NCBI GenBank assembly: GCA_028023455.1
Contig: JAQFVV010000323.1
Coordinates: forward strand, 930,001-994,000
Length of the DNA stretch: 64,000 nt
Direction of reading: 5' to 3'
Source: Epiperipatus broadwayi
Lineage: Eukaryota; Onychophora; Udeonychophora; Euonychophora; Peripatidae
This document shows positions 26,201 through 37,823 of the stretch, piece after piece. Below the pieces are notes generated by a model. That model was given only the letters and a program-made list of their open reading frames with translations. It was not told where the DNA came from and ran no database searches. How positions within the stretch are numbered: the stretch's first letter is position 1; each line of letters starts with the position of its first letter. The position numbers were made by a program, and so were the translations under genes.

Positions 26201-26869
26201 TCAACCATTATCAATCCACTGTAATATAAATGTCTCTCCAAGTTCAAACCATCTTCTCCTATATTTAGCTTCTCTTCTCCACATCACCCCTGCACACTTT
26301 CTTATTGCATTCATCCATTTTACATGTTGTCTCTATTTGGGTCGTTTACAATCTCTTGGAATCCAGTTTAATATTTCAATTGTCCATCTATTATCATCTC
26401 TTCTAGCAATATGTCCAGCCGATCTCCGATTCAGTCTTTTATTTTTTTTAATGAGATCATTAACACCTGTTTGTTCTCTTACCCATATATTGCATTTTCA
26501 ATCTCTTCTGGTCTAAAGTCTTTTTATTACTCTTCTATTAAGTATCCAAGTCTCAGATTCATAAGTAAGAACTGGTAAAACACATTTATTAAAAACCTTT
26601 CATTTCAAACATATAGACATATTTCCTTTTAGTATCAAGTTATTTCTATCAAAAGCACTCCAAACAAGTTTAATTCTATTATTGATTTTATCCATTATGT
26701 TTCCATATGTATTACTACTATGACCAAGATATTTGTAACAGTTAACTTCTTCTAAGTCATCATAATGAATCTTTATTTTTATATTTTGAGAAAATCCATT
26801 AAACATTACTTTAGTTTTTTTAACATTTATTTTTAGTCCTAGTTTCCTACTTTTATCTGATAACTCCTA

Positions 26870-27500
26870 CAACATTCCCTGCAGCTCTAAATATCGTTTG
26901 CAAAAACAACTACACCATCTGCAAAATCTAAATAACTTAAATTTCCTCCATATACTTTCACATCTTTATTTTCTCATTTTATTACACAAAATAATTCTTG
27001 CAGCCCTGCTGTAAAAAGGTTTGGAGATATGGAGTCACCCTTTCTTACACCGGTCTCTATGTTGATTTTCCTAGTATTATTATATAATCTATCTGTTGCT
27101 GTTGTATTTTTATAAATATATTTTTAAATAAGACAATATCCTGGATCTTTACCTTGATGATCCAATGCTTTAATCACTGAAGAAATGTTTATAGAATCAA
27201 ATGCCTCATCTAAAGCATAATGGTAAGTCACATTCATTTGCCCTTTCTATAACTTCTCTCAATATCTGGATATGATCTACTGTACTAAAACCACTTTTAA
27301 ATCCAGCTTGTTCTCTTGGTTGGTGCAAATTCAATGTTCTCTGTAGACGACTTATAAATATCTTGATAATTTTTTATATAAAATTCAGAAAAGTCTGATA
27401 GGTCTGTAATTTATGATATCTTCTTTATCACCTCTTTTAAATATTAATAATAATACTACATTCTTCTAGTCATCTGGTACATCTTTATCATTTAGACATT
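26870..27500 (-). pseudogene. LINE reverse transcriptase domain, broken
   Basis: The frame containing NIETGVRKGDSISPNLFTAG gives the family's GVRQGDxxSPxLF motif, and further on LSYLDFADGVVVFANDI gives the catalytic FADD motif with the second Asp replaced by Gly. In-frame stops occur between these motifs (for example after LFCVIK). Without the second Asp the polymerase would be inactive, and the stops alone would also prevent expression. Confidence 0.75.
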
Positions 27501-28321
27501 TGATATATAACTTTGCTAAAAAAAATTTTTTTTTTTCACCTGCTTCTTTTAATATATCAATTATAATTCCATCATTACCTGGAGCCTTTCCTTTCTTCAT
27601 ACATTTAGTTGCATGTCTCACTTCTTCATTTAAAATTCTAAGCAATTTGAAAGATATAATAACTATAGGAGTTACTTATTCTTTATTACTATATAAATCT
27701 TGATAAAAGTTTTCTACTCATTTCATGATGCCATCTTTCTTTTTAGTAATAATTCCATCTTTTTTATTGCAGATATAAATTTCCTACCAATATCAAAATG
27801 TTGTTTCACAGTCTTGAGACTTTTATTTTCTTCTATAGTTTTCCTTGCTAGTTCACAGTTATACTTTCATATATCGTATTCAAGTCTTTTCCGCACATTT
27901 TACAAAATTCGATATATTAAATCCTTTTTAACGCATCATTTTTGTATAGCTTCGTATTTCATCTTTTCTTCATAAATTCTCTAGTCTCAGTAAAAATTTT
28001 ATTCCTCCATTGCTATTGTTTTCTACCCGCTATCTTTGTTTCAGTTTTTAAACGTGTATCAGTTATTTTCATATTAATTTCATTCAAATCTGAATCATGT
28101 TCAAAATCTACTATTACTTGAAACCGATTTGTAAGTTCTAATTTAAACTCACTGGAATGTTTTTGAAGATTAGGAATATCAACTGTAAATATTATTTTTC
28201 TTAATAATTTCTGTCTCTCTAGTTTGCATTAACACTATCTTACATGTTACTAATCGATGATCACTTCCTGCATTAAATTTATTAAGAACATTACAATCTT
28301 GAAATATGTATTTTCTGTTAG

Positions 28322-28990
28322 TCAAAATATAATCCAATTCTGTTGTACCTCCATTTCAGTGCTTTCATATCCTTTTAATTTAATACTTTTCTCAAAAAAA
28401 GAATTCCTAATATAAAGTTTATCTTTTTCTGCAAACTCCACAAGTCTATGTCTTCTCTGTTTTCTATTATCATAACCAAAATTATCTACCTCACTTTCAT
28501 CTTTCATTTGTTTACAAATTTTAGCATTAATGTCTCCCATAACAATTTTAAAATCTTGTTTTCTCTGATCATAAGCCTTTTGTACATCCATATAAAAATC
28601 TTCTACTTCATCACTATGAGAACTTGTTGGGCATAAACCTGAATTGTCTTCATTTGGTTGTCTGCTATTAAATTGTATAACTAATTTTTCCACTCTATTT
28701 GATACTCAGTCAATCTTCTCAATGTTGTTCTTTCACTTTTTATTTATAATGAATCATATTACACTTGTATTTCCAATATTTGTACCTATATAATAGAGTA
28801 TATTGTCACTTTTTACATCAATTGTTTCTTCACTTTTTCTTCTAATTTCACAAAGCCCAATAATATCCCATTTAATATAAGACAGTTCTTCTAATTCTTG
28901 CAATCTTCCTTCACTTGAAAGTCATCTGCAGTTGTAATTACCTAAATAAAAAGTCATCATCAAATAGCAGGTCACGTCTGCAGTCAAGGA
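28322..28990 (-). pseudogene. LINE apurinic-like endonuclease domain, broken
   Basis: An open segment (28693-28322) carries PTSSHSDEVEDFYMDVQKAY, then KIVMGDINAKIC, equivalent to the GDFNAxIG motif of AP-like LINE endonucleases, then RLVEFAEKDKLYIRNSFFEK. Just upstream, ELSYIKWDIIGLCEIRRKSE gives the N-terminal glutamate motif region (GLCEIRR). A stop and frame change separate the two pieces. The domain would nick target DNA. Confidence 0.75.
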
Positions 28991-29215
28991 ATTCTTGGCA
29001 CCCTCTACATTCGGCCATGCCTCCTTGGAATAAGGGCTATCATTTATTTTTGTCTGTCATAATTGTATATATTGGAAAAATATTTATCATTTACAGAAAC
29101 ATTCATATGGTGTTTCTTGATCCTAATCTCAGAGGTAAAAATCCAACAACACACCATGTTGGCTAATGCATATTGATGAGCAGCCCATCCATGTTTGTGT
29201 AATATATGAATAATC

Positions 29216-29384
29216 ACATATTAATAAGAGATGGAATGACAAGAACATATGGACATATGCAGTGGATATTAGGAATTTGCCCTGCTTTGATCCTTTAATG
29301 CCTCCAAGAGGAATCAACGGGTCTCCTTTCAGTTAATAGCAAACTCCTTTCTGCATATATATATATATATATGTGGGGGGGGGA
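29216..29384. other. spacer with TA and G tracts
   Basis: Unassigned sequence followed by a TA run (about 29356-29373) and a G run near 29374-29383, directly bordering repeat R1. Confidence 0.5.
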
Positions 29385-29515
29385 TTATAATCTGGACCAA
29401 ATGATGAGTGCTGGTTTAGCATGATATATATATATATTGCTGTTTATCTATCTCTTCTAAATATTGTGGTCATGTGTATCAGTGATATGAGATAGTGTGG
29501 ATTGTTTAAGGGTGC
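29385..29515 (+). repeat. dispersed repeat R1, copy 2
   Basis: Inverted relative to copy 1 at 18955-19090. ATGATGA at 29401-29407 replaces CTGATGA. The following hairpin 29408-29422 (GTGCTG-GTT-TAGCAT) keeps all six pairs through G-U wobbles, then GATA replaces GAAA. So the stem is preserved while the hammerhead-like core bases have drifted. Confidence 0.6.
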
Positions 29516-31570
29516 TTGATAGTCTGAGTTCAAATCCCTTATATTTACAATTAAGCTTCTGGTATATAACGGATATCTGTATTTCAAATGTTTATTATTT
29601 ACAAAATTTGTTTTTTTTTATTACATTCAATATTTTTTATTTTATTTTTCCAATTAATATGGAACGTATTATTATTATTATTATTCTTAATCACAATGAT
29701 TTCTTGTGAGTTATTGCATACATTCAACACTCTTCTCATATATAGTAATAATGACATTTTTTAAATTAATTCCAGTCAGTTTCTTGTAAGAATTTTCTAA
29801 CTAGTTTACTGTTATATAATATCAATTTCCGCTATTTATGATATTTTGTTATATTGTATTTTGTTTAAAATATATATAAATGTAAAATAATGATGAAAAT
29901 TATTTTTTGAATAACATCAGTTAAAATATTATCTTTCATTAGGTTTGTATTGATATGATCCATACATGAAAGAACTATATTATTCATTATAATTTCTTTT
30001 CTGTGTATATGTCATTGCATTATATATATATATGCAAAGAAATAAAATAACTAAACCATATATTTTGTATTTGTCCATATATACATTCAAACTTGCTGTT
30101 AATACCGTATAATAATGAACTTTTAACCTGATTGCATTAAGCATAGTTTAGCATATGCGTATTATTAGGCTTATTTGAAACATAGAATTTTTGTTGAGCA
30201 AAGATTGTATGTAAAATCCAGGTTACATGTTGGTATTGCAAGCAATGTATAAGTCAACAAAACTAACATATATATACTTACATAAGCTTAAATCTGTAGA
30301 CTCAGATATAACTTGTTTTACGACAACGACACCGTCTGATTTTTTCATGGACCATGTTTCTACTGTTATTAATCGAAAAGCCTTTATGCTGGACTTTTTA
30401 TTATATTTTACTGAGGGATTTTGCCCATAATTTCCTCGATTCTAAAAATAAACATGTAACTTATTCTTAAATGATTTAACACCAATTACTTTTAATACTT
30501 ATAATTCAACTTATTAAATCACTAGTTAACTTTGCAATAAACTTGCAACTTTATATATACACTTTGGTTTTACAAATTAAATTATGAAGAAAACATTTAC
30601 CATAATTATAAGCAATAACTGCCTTTATAATAATTTGAAAAGCAATTTATTCAGATATTATCTAAGAAGTTCAATTTTATGTCCTTGGATAAAAAATTTC
30701 AAAACTATAAGTTAAATTATAACAAATTTTACTGCCAGCAATATTTATCTTTTATTCAAAACTTTTGTCCATTATATAAGAGTTGTTATGTAGGCTATTT
30801 TAAATATAATTATGGCCTATTTTCAATTGAATTTATTTTAAAGAAACCTTTTTTTTTTTTTTTTTTTTAAAATTTTTTATATATGTCATGTGCATTAGAA
30901 ATATCTGACAACATTTTACCTATTTCAATTTATGATATTTGAAATTTACTTTGTATCCCTACACTCAAAAATTCAAAACGTACATGGGGTGTTATAAATA
31001 TCTATGCTTCAAATTCTACATTTTCCTTAGTTATGTAAATTAATAACTACAGCCGTCACGTGTGGATCATAAATCAATTTAATGATGCATACATAATTGA
31101 CATATGCTATGATTTCAAGCCAATTAAATAGAAAAGAAATACCCATAATAAAATCTATATTATTTAAAAGGGGTTCAAACTATTAATCATTAGTTATATT
31201 CCTTGATTATTTAATTGGTATTAATCCCATAAAATAGCAGATCTTCCAATTAATAAAGCATTTCTATAAAGTCTGAATCACACAGACTTTTTACTCTACT
31301 TTTAAAGAAAAAATACTTTAGAAGGATCTTTATAGAGAAATTCATCTGCAGGTACCTACAGTATATTTCAGGTTCAACCTCAGCACTCTTAAACTCACAA
31401 GGTAAATGATATCCAGATAAATTCAATACCAAATGTTGACAATATTTAATTTAATAATGTTAAATAAAATAAATAAACCCATATTCATAATTAAAAAAAT
31501 CATTATGTAGATATGTTGGAAGTGGAAACCATCTCCCTTCTTGGATTTGACTTACACGGTATATATATAT
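29516..31570. other. AT-rich stretch without a recognisable gene
   Basis: Short open frames near 30227-30430, 30679-30870 and 31250-31432 show no domain. It contains a T20 tract near 30849 and a TA run near 30018-30034. Confidence 0.6.
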
Positions 31571-31625
31571 AATTATTATTATTACTACAATTTACGGGAT
31601 ATTCCATGTAGTTAAAAAAAAAAGT

Positions 31626-31673
31626 AAATGCTGACGTTTCAGTACAATATCAAGTACCTTCCTCAGAGCGTTC
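31626..31673 (-). ncRNA. hammerhead ribozyme motif (type I, short stem III) in Penelope left arm
   Basis: On the minus strand: CTGAGGA (31666-31660), a stem II region closed by GTAC/GTAC with loop TTGATATT and one bulged G, then GAAA (31640-31637) and CGTC. Stem III is just AC/GT. The ACGT palindrome suits pairing between two copies, as in dimeric hammerheads. Cleavage would follow the C at 31633. Stem I pairs GCT before the core with AGC after it, plus further pairs beyond a mismatch. All invariant core bases are present. Confidence 0.65.
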
Positions 31674-32584
31674 TTTTTCTCAAATTATAATAAGAATGTG
31701 CGTGAGATTTAAAATCGTTTTTATTGTTTTCTTTCTCCTCATATATTGGTTGAGAAGTTTTAAAATTGATTTTCTCTTCCAATGTTGTTAACTCTTTCCC
31801 CGCCTCTTACGAGGCTCCTCATCGACATCTGACATCACTCTAACTCAGCCAGTTTTTATACGAAAATATTCGTTAAACACGTATTGAATTCGTTTTTAAA
31901 AGTTCTGTAAGATGGTGCCATCTTCCGATTTATTTTACAAGTAAAAAATAAAAAAAAATGCATTTAAACCTAAACAAAGAAGGAACATTATTTGTGATTG
32001 GTTCTTAGCATGCTCTCAGCTGAAAAAGACATTCTGATTGGCTGGAAAGAACAAAGAAACTGCCTGATCAAAGAAAATAAAGAAAAACGCTGAGATTTTC
32101 ATTTCCAATACGATTTAAATTATTATAAAATTATATTTATGGAAATTAAAAAGTATTTTCAGAGAGAATAATAAAAAAACAAAATTATTTTCGAAAAATA
32201 TTGAAGATTTTAGTAAAAATATTGAAGATGTAGTAAAAAGAAATATTTACTTTTCTATAATGTAAAAGTCGATCTTTTTGTTTATATTATAGCTTTTATG
32301 TTGCCGATATTGAATATTTTAGAATAAATAAATAGCAATTTATTTTTGAAAGAACTTTTGTTCTCTTCATAACCTGAAAAATTAATAATATACTTTTTAT
32401 AAACGTATCTGAGTTGAATTTAATATTATAGGTGAATATGTTTTAACAATAGGCTTTGTCTTCAGTTTGTGAGTTGGCCAATTAAAAGATTTGATTTTTA
32501 TCTGATACAACCAATAATAAAATTAGCGGTTAAAAGGTTAATCTTCTTTAATTCACATCTTTCATTTATTTACAACAATATTAA

Positions 32585-33271
32585 ATTTACTATGGAAATA
32601 GAAAATAATAATCAATTACCTTTTTTTAGATGCTTTGATCGAAAGAAGGGAAGATGGTTCTTTATCCCATGAGACATTATTGGATAGAACAAAGAGACTC
32701 TCTGATGATAGCCATTTTTACCAGGACCTTTCTACTACCAATAAAATGCTTCTTTATAATGGTTTAATTACAACATTATTAATAGGGATTATACATATAA
32801 AAAGAAAAAGATTTTGATTCAGCAGAAATTAAGACAATTTTGCCATATATAAAAGGAGTAACTGATAGAATTGGTAACATTTTAAAGAAAAATAATATTC
32901 ACACAGTTTACACTACTTATAAAAAAATTAGTAAAATATTTTCACTTCCTAAAGATAAAATTGCTTTGGAATGTCATGGTGTATATGAAATTCCATGTAG
33001 AGTCTGTTCACATACATATATAGGACAGACTAATCATAGAATAAATATTAGAAAGGAAGAACACATTCTGGCAGTCAGAGGAAAATCCAATTCATCAGCT
33101 ATTTATTCTCATATAAAATTAACAAATTATGATATCAATTTTCAAAAAACAAATATTTTAGCAAAAATTGAACAATATGACCAGAGATTGCTAAGAGAAG
33201 CTATAGAGATTTTTAAAAGGCTGAAGAGCATAAATGAAAGATGTGAATTAAAAAAGATTAACAACAATTGA
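32585..33271 (+). pseudogene. Penelope-like protein remnant: RT C-terminus and GIY-YIG endonuclease
   Basis: The first piece reads IKFTMEIENNNQLPFF and, one frame over, LIERREDGSLSHE. This is the post-catalytic RT region of Penelope-like proteins (usually IKFTMExExNNxLPFLDVLI). Next comes LLDRTKRLSDDSHF. After a frameshift near 32817 a 143-codon frame (32840-33271) gives ILPYIKGVTDRIG, then LECHGVYEIPCRVCSHTYIG followed by QTNHRI (GIY-YIG core with the Cys pair), EEHILAV and LREAIEIFKR. The catalytic RT palm is missing, so the copy is 5' truncated and frameshifted. The YIGQT/REAIEI form differs from the copies at 3.4-4.4 and 39.5-41.3 kb, so at least two Penelope subfamilies are present. Confidence 0.85.
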
Positions 33272-33390
33272 AAGAAGCTATTGGAAGAGAAAATAAATTT
33301 TAAAACTTCTCAACCAATATATGAGGAGAAAGAAAACAATAAAAACGATTTTAAATCTCATGCACATTCTTATTATAATATGAGAAAGAG

Positions 33391-33437
33391 AACACTCTGA
33401 AGAAGATACTTGATATTCTACTGAAACATCAGCATTT
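33391..33437 (+). ncRNA. degenerate hammerhead motif in Penelope right arm
   Basis: Homologous to the left-arm motif: CTGAAGA (33397-33403), GAAA (33423-33426), C, then ATC (33428-33430). Core bases survive, but GTAC...GTAC of stem II has become ATAC...CTAC and the GTC cleavage triplet is ATC, with stem III reduced to one pair. It probably cleaves poorly or not at all. Confidence 0.5.
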
Positions 33438-33492
33438 AGTTTTTTTTCTTTTTAACTACACGGAATATCCCGCAAATAGTAGTAATAATATG

Positions 33493-34040
33493 ACATCTTT
33501 TATCTGTGAAAATATTAGAATATATATATATATATTAATGAGCTTGCGGATTTACTCAGGAGATAGGGAAAATATCTTACTATGGTCGGACTTTAGGTCT
33601 TCAGACAGGTTGCAAATCATTAAGTGATGAAATACATAACCTATTATTGTATTTACTTCCAATAATCTATCTCTACATGTTTTGTTAATTTAGATATAAT
33701 TTGAGTCAGTTCATCCAATTCTCACCCCTACCTTATAAGCATATCCAAATACCATAATATATAGAACAAAGTGTGTATGGCATGAATATATCTATTTATT
33801 TTCTCTAATATATAAGCAATAATATTAATGGGTATAAGAATAATTATGATAATAATGCTTTTGATGGATATATGAATAATGATGAGCTAGATACCAGATT
33901 AAAATAACAAACTATATTAACATTTACTAATTAACAAAAATAAAATAACAAATACTAATTCATTCTGAATCATATTATCTGTTATGTCAAGGATGAGTTT
34001 TTACCACATTGATATCTAATATCAATATTTAAAAAAAGAA
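33493..34040. other. AT-rich spacer
   Basis: A TA run near 33521-33535 and no coding region recognised. Confidence 0.5.
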
Positions 34041-34226
34041 AAATCATTATACCTCAACCCATCAAGGGTACATTTATGATAAACAAAACAAGTTAAAAAT
34101 TTCGTAACTTGCTTTTAGCTTGAATTTTATGATCACCATATGGTGCTTTACCAATAGCTCCTAACAAAATTTGTTTACATAAATGCTGAGAGAAATAGAA
34201 TTCAATATCACTTTGATTGTCTCCCA

Positions 34227-34270
34227 CCTCCAGCCCATGGTTTCGAGCTAGTTGGCAACATCAGTGAAGG
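34227..34270 (-). ncRNA. hammerhead-like motif, 442 bp family, inverted copy
   Basis: Minus strand: CTTCA-CTGATG, then GAAA (34244-34241), CCATGG, GC and TGGAGG. Stem I pairs CCTTCA with TGGAGG (six pairs including one G-U). The position after CTGATG is T instead of A, and the NUH triplet is GGC, so the core is non-canonical and probably inactive. Confidence 0.45.
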
Positions 34271-34282
34271 ATTGTATCTCAT

Positions 34283-34333
34283 CCAATCCTTCACTGACAT
34301 CGGCCAACTAGCTTGAAAACATGGGCTGGAGGT
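34283..34333 (+). ncRNA. hammerhead-like motif, 442 bp family, copy 2
   Basis: CTTCA-CTGAC, stem II GGC/GCT, then GAAA (34315-34318), ACATGGGC and TGGAGG. Stem I again has six pairs. The GA following CTGAN is replaced by AT, so the catalytic core is damaged. Confidence 0.4.
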
Positions 34334-34546
34334 GGGAGACAATCAAAGTGATATTGAATTCTATTTATCTCAGCATTTATGTAAACAAAGCTTGTTAGGA
34401 GCTATTGGTAAAGCATGATCTAGCGATCATAAAATGCAATTTAAAAGCAAGTTACAAAATTTTTAACTTGTTTTGTTTATCATAAATGTACCTTTGAAGG
34501 TTTTTGCAATGATATATATTGCAGAGGCTTTTACTATATGATGAAA

Positions 34547-34603
34547 CTGAACTGATTACTGATTCATATAGCTATCTAGTTTGTTAAGCTTAAATTGAAG
34601 ACA
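34547..34603 (+). other. 57-nt conserved block, 442 bp family
   Basis: Begins CTGAACTGATTACTGATTCA, then ATAT-GCTAT, and ends GCTTAAATTGAAGACA. It aligns without gaps to 57034-57090, to the complement of 56536-56592, and to the complement of 59683-59739. It lies 133 nt before the next hammerhead core. Function unknown. Confidence 0.7.
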
Positions 34604-34724
34604 TTATGTGTCTGAGAAATTTCATGCTTTCAACCTGATAGAAACTTGTTTGATAAATGCTGATTTTAGAGTTAGTATTTAGAACTAGTTTCTAATCTTA
34701 CTTTTAGATCTAGTTTCTAGCCTT

Positions 34725-34774
34725 CCAACCCTTCACTGATGTAAGCCAACTAGTTCGAAACCATGGTCTGGAGA
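34725..34774 (+). ncRNA. hammerhead-like motif, 442 bp family, copy 3 (best preserved)
   Basis: CTTCA-CTGATG, GAAA (34757-34760), then CCATGGTC. The ACCATGGT stem III is a perfect palindrome, expected for a dimeric hammerhead, with a proper GTC cleavage triplet ending at 34768. Stem I starts with A-U, C-G, U-G, U-A and C-G pairs. One core base (A9) reads T, so activity is doubtful unless the alignment contains an inserted base. Confidence 0.5.
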
Positions 34775-34914
34775 TGGGAGACAAGGAAAGAGATGTTGTA
34801 TTCTATCTCTCACAGCATTTATGTAAACAAAGCTTTGTTAGGAGCTATTGGTAAAGCTCCATCTAGTGATTATAAAATGCAAGCTAAAAACAAGTTATGA
34901 AATTTATAACTTGA

Positions 34915-36780
34915 TATGCTGACTTCACCATTCACTGTGGACTGTCTAAGATTCTAAGTCCAACCACAGTGAATGTATATTCTTTTCCTTAAAAAAACTG
35001 ATGATGTGCACAAATAGTTATATAAGTTGAAGAAGGAAATTATTTTAAAAAAGTAAAAAAAATACAGAAAAAGAAAATTGAAAAATTTTATTTGTAACTA
35101 TTTTGAAATATATGGTGGCATTAATAGACAATTTAATTCTCAAGAAATAGAATCCATTAAGAAAATAATTTAATTTATAAAATATTTTCAATTAGTAAAA
35201 ATAATAGATAACGGGAAAATTGCAAACAATGGCATTATTTGCTACTGTAAAAGATAGCTTACAATGCACACATTCCTAAAAAGATCAAGCATATTTATTG
35301 AAACCAATCCATTTGGAATTTATAGTAATAGTGGGAAGATTATTATTTGTTATTATTTTACCTATATACATATAATACACAATAAATTATTATATTTATA
35401 AAATAAAATACGATTAATATTTTAGAAAGTACTATTGTATATATATAAAACTATTTGATTAAATAAACTGTAATGTATATATATTTAATTTAAAATTGAA
35501 TATTAATTAATATATATAATGTGGAATGACTTGAAGTTAATTAGGTGGGTACATATGTGTGAAAATAAAACTGATTTTATTATTTTAATATTTTTTTATT
35601 TATAATACATCTAAATGTATTTAAACAATAGGCAGTTAAAGATATGAGCGTTCCTGGATCTACGCTTGTAAAAATGTATAAAAACAAAAGACAGTTTACA
35701 AATCGTTCTTCTTATTGTTATAATAACTGTAATAAAAGACAGCAATTAAACTAAAAATTTCAAACGCTAAAATGGAATTTTATTTTTTCTTTTAGTTAAA
35801 TTATAAACATTTTAAAAATCAAATACTGTAACTAAAAGTTTATCAAATTCAAGGGACAGAAAGTGAAAAGAAGTAAGAATAACTGATTAATTCTTAAATA
35901 ATTAAATTGTGTTTAAAAAATTGTTGGAGTAAATTATAATTTTTTTTTTTAAATCTTTTCAAAAACAATAATGAGAATTAAATTTGCTAAAAATTGGAGA
36001 AAGAAAAATGAAATAATTTTCTTTATATATATATATAAGCACTTCAATATTATTAATAAAAAAATATATGATTATAAATAATTATTAAAATGTACTTTAA
36101 TATGAAAATGGGCTAGAGCAAAACATGCTATTGTTTGTCGTGGTATTTTCCTGCCAGCTGCATTATATATATATTTCTACTTTATTGTAAACACACAAGA
36201 AGATGCCTTCAGTCCAAAGTAAACAAGGATTGGAATACATTATGGTGAATCAAATGAGGATCAAGATGTTTACCATTAAACACAACTACAGGAGACACCA
36301 TTGTATCTATCTATCCTTGCTAAGGAGAATGATTTACTAAGTGAAACTGCTTTGAAGAACAACTTGCCTAACTATCAGCTACTACTGCTTTTATTATGAT
36401 GATTGTTATACACTTTATTCCAATTACAATTTTTTTATCAAAGAATCAATATTGTAAATTTTTGTTTATTTTTATTTATTTATATTATCTGTTGTATTTT
36501 CACACTCTGATGCTGAAGCCACATCTTTCAGAATTAGCAAAGAAGAAAAGGGGGGGTTATTCATTTTGATATTTTTTATATTTTCATTATAAATAAAATT
36601 TAGGTATAGCCATCTGTTTCACATCATGTCATCCACATAAATATTGAGGTAAGATTCTTTAAATTTATATATAGGTTAAATTACAAAACATACATAATAC
36701 ATAATATATGTTTTATTTTGTGATTAACCATGTACATATATTTTCTAGTATGTTTGACAAATCAACTGGGATCTGTCTCT

Positions 36781-36814
<34 letters not shown>

Positions 36815-36839
36815 ATATCGGAATTTATATAACTCCCAT

Positions 36840-36873
<34 letters not shown>

Positions 36874-37700
36874 TGGGGAAACTTGTTAAATAGATTACCA
36901 TTTGTAAATATAAAATTTAGCTAGCCAGCATCTCAATTATATTAAATAATTAAAGTTGATTTTTCTATATAATTATGATTTGCAGAGAATGAGTGACATA
37001 TGTGGATTTCTACCATGGGGTATAAGGGTTGGATCTAGAGGATAATTAATTAGTAAGATGGTAGAGGTTCATTTGTGACACATGTACATATGATGATTAT
37101 TATATTTTTTTATTTTATTTTATTTTTTTATAATTACTATTGTTGTTATACTTGATATTTATTATTGTTAATAAATGTTTGAGAGTTTATATTATTCCAG
37201 TCTCTGGTTTATTGAGTTGTCCTAACATTCCACAGTTTATAAATAATTATACACGCACACACATATATTTTTCTTATTATATAAAAGCTTGAAAATAAAA
37301 CAAATATTATAAATGCTAGTTGTAACCTATATATAGGTGCAGGAGTTGCTGCTAAAGGAGTTAAAAGCAATATTCTCTCTGGGCTTGAATATTAGGGAAT
37401 AATGGAATTAAAAAGGGGGAAAGTGGATGAACTAACCTAAATTGCATTTAATATTATTAAATAGGGATAGAATTAGTCAATTAAAGGGTATGAAATCATT
37501 GGTTAAGCATTGCATCAGGTTCTCATTAGCACTTTATCAGATGACCCACAGTCTGAACATAGTTGGATGCAACTTTCTTCTCTTTTAAGCCTGGTAGGTC
37601 TTTGCAGATTATTTCATTAGGGGTAATAATTTAGAGTATATTAACTTATACCCTCACCATATTACTACATCTGCATAGTAATACAGTCTGCAAGTTAGTT
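34915..37700. other. AT-rich stretch without a recognisable gene
   Basis: It contains TA microsatellites (36784-36812 and 36841-36870) and a G6 run near 36550. I recognise no coding region. Confidence 0.6.
36784..36870. repeat. paired (TA)n microsatellites
   Basis: Two TA runs of about 28 bp separated by about 30 bp. Confidence 0.9.
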
Positions 37701-37702
37701 GA

Positions 37703-37823
37703 CCATCCATTACATCTGGTGTTTGCAATTTTTGGGGATTGGTTGTAATCATTCCGTCCATTATATCTGGCATCATCAACTTTTGGGGTAAACGCTAATT
37801 GTTCCATCCATTATATATTTTGA
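37703..37823. repeat. short ~50 bp minisatellite, three imperfect units
   Basis: CCATCCATTACATCTGG, CCGTCCATTATATCTGG and CCATCCATTATATATT start at 37703, 37754 and 37804. CTTTTGGGG or TTTTTGGGG lies inside the units. A fainter further unit may follow near 37890. Confidence 0.6.

Larger units (their letters stand above)
26201..29215 (-). mobile_element. RTE-type non-LTR retrotransposon (LINE), nearly full length, decayed
   Basis: Read on the minus strand from 29215 to 26201, the order is a 5' leader (29215-29000), an AP-like endonuclease (about 28930-28330), a reverse transcriptase (about 27500-26870), a thumb-like region (26806-26600) and a C-terminal segment with GHIARR and NRWTIEILNWIPRDC (about 26430-26350) ending in LGETFILQWIDNG near 26210. 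This arrangement matches the endonuclease-reverse transcriptase LINEs (RTE clade) common in invertebrates, which insert by target-primed reverse transcription. Many stops and frameshifts interrupt it and the RT catalytic pair is altered, so it is inactive. A deleted relative at 42014-42410 has the same leader and the same C-terminus. Confidence 0.85.
31572..33492 (+). mobile_element. Penelope-like element with inverted terminal segments carrying hammerhead motifs
   Basis: A plus-strand coding remnant (32585-33271) is bracketed by two inverted copies of the element's end: 31572-31797 (minus orientation) and 33262-33492 (plus). Both arms contain the complement pair CTTCTCAACC/GGTTGAGAAG, a run resembling AACAATAAAAACGATTTTAA, a hammerhead-like core, and an outer CGGGATATTCC or GGAATATCCCG segment. 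Penelope-like elements are known for such inverted or partial end copies (pseudo-LTRs) and for encoding hammerhead ribozymes there. The left arm differs from the right by an indel near the inner end. The 31798-32580 stretch is not assigned and may be leader sequence. Confidence 0.8.
34041..34914 (+). mobile_element. retrozyme-like hammerhead repeat locus, 442 bp unit
   Basis: Three copies of one unit. 34041-34274 is an inverted partial copy; 34283-34724 is a complete plus-strand unit; 34725-34914 is a direct partial copy. Corresponding bases of the two plus copies are 442 bp apart (the C that opens the core lies at 34294 and 34736). The inverted and plus copies meet head to head with only 8 bp between them, giving a long palindrome with arms of about 230 bp. 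No protein is encoded. Each copy carries a hammerhead-like core, and the full unit holds the 57-nt block shared with the 56-57 kb and 59.7 kb loci. The layout matches reverse transcription of a multimeric or circular RNA followed by an inverted join. I could not define a target-site duplication. Confidence 0.7.

Noticed and set aside
34981-35015. CTGATGATGTGCAC near 34999 as a hammerhead core
   Set aside because: No GAAA box, stem II or cleavage triplet follows.
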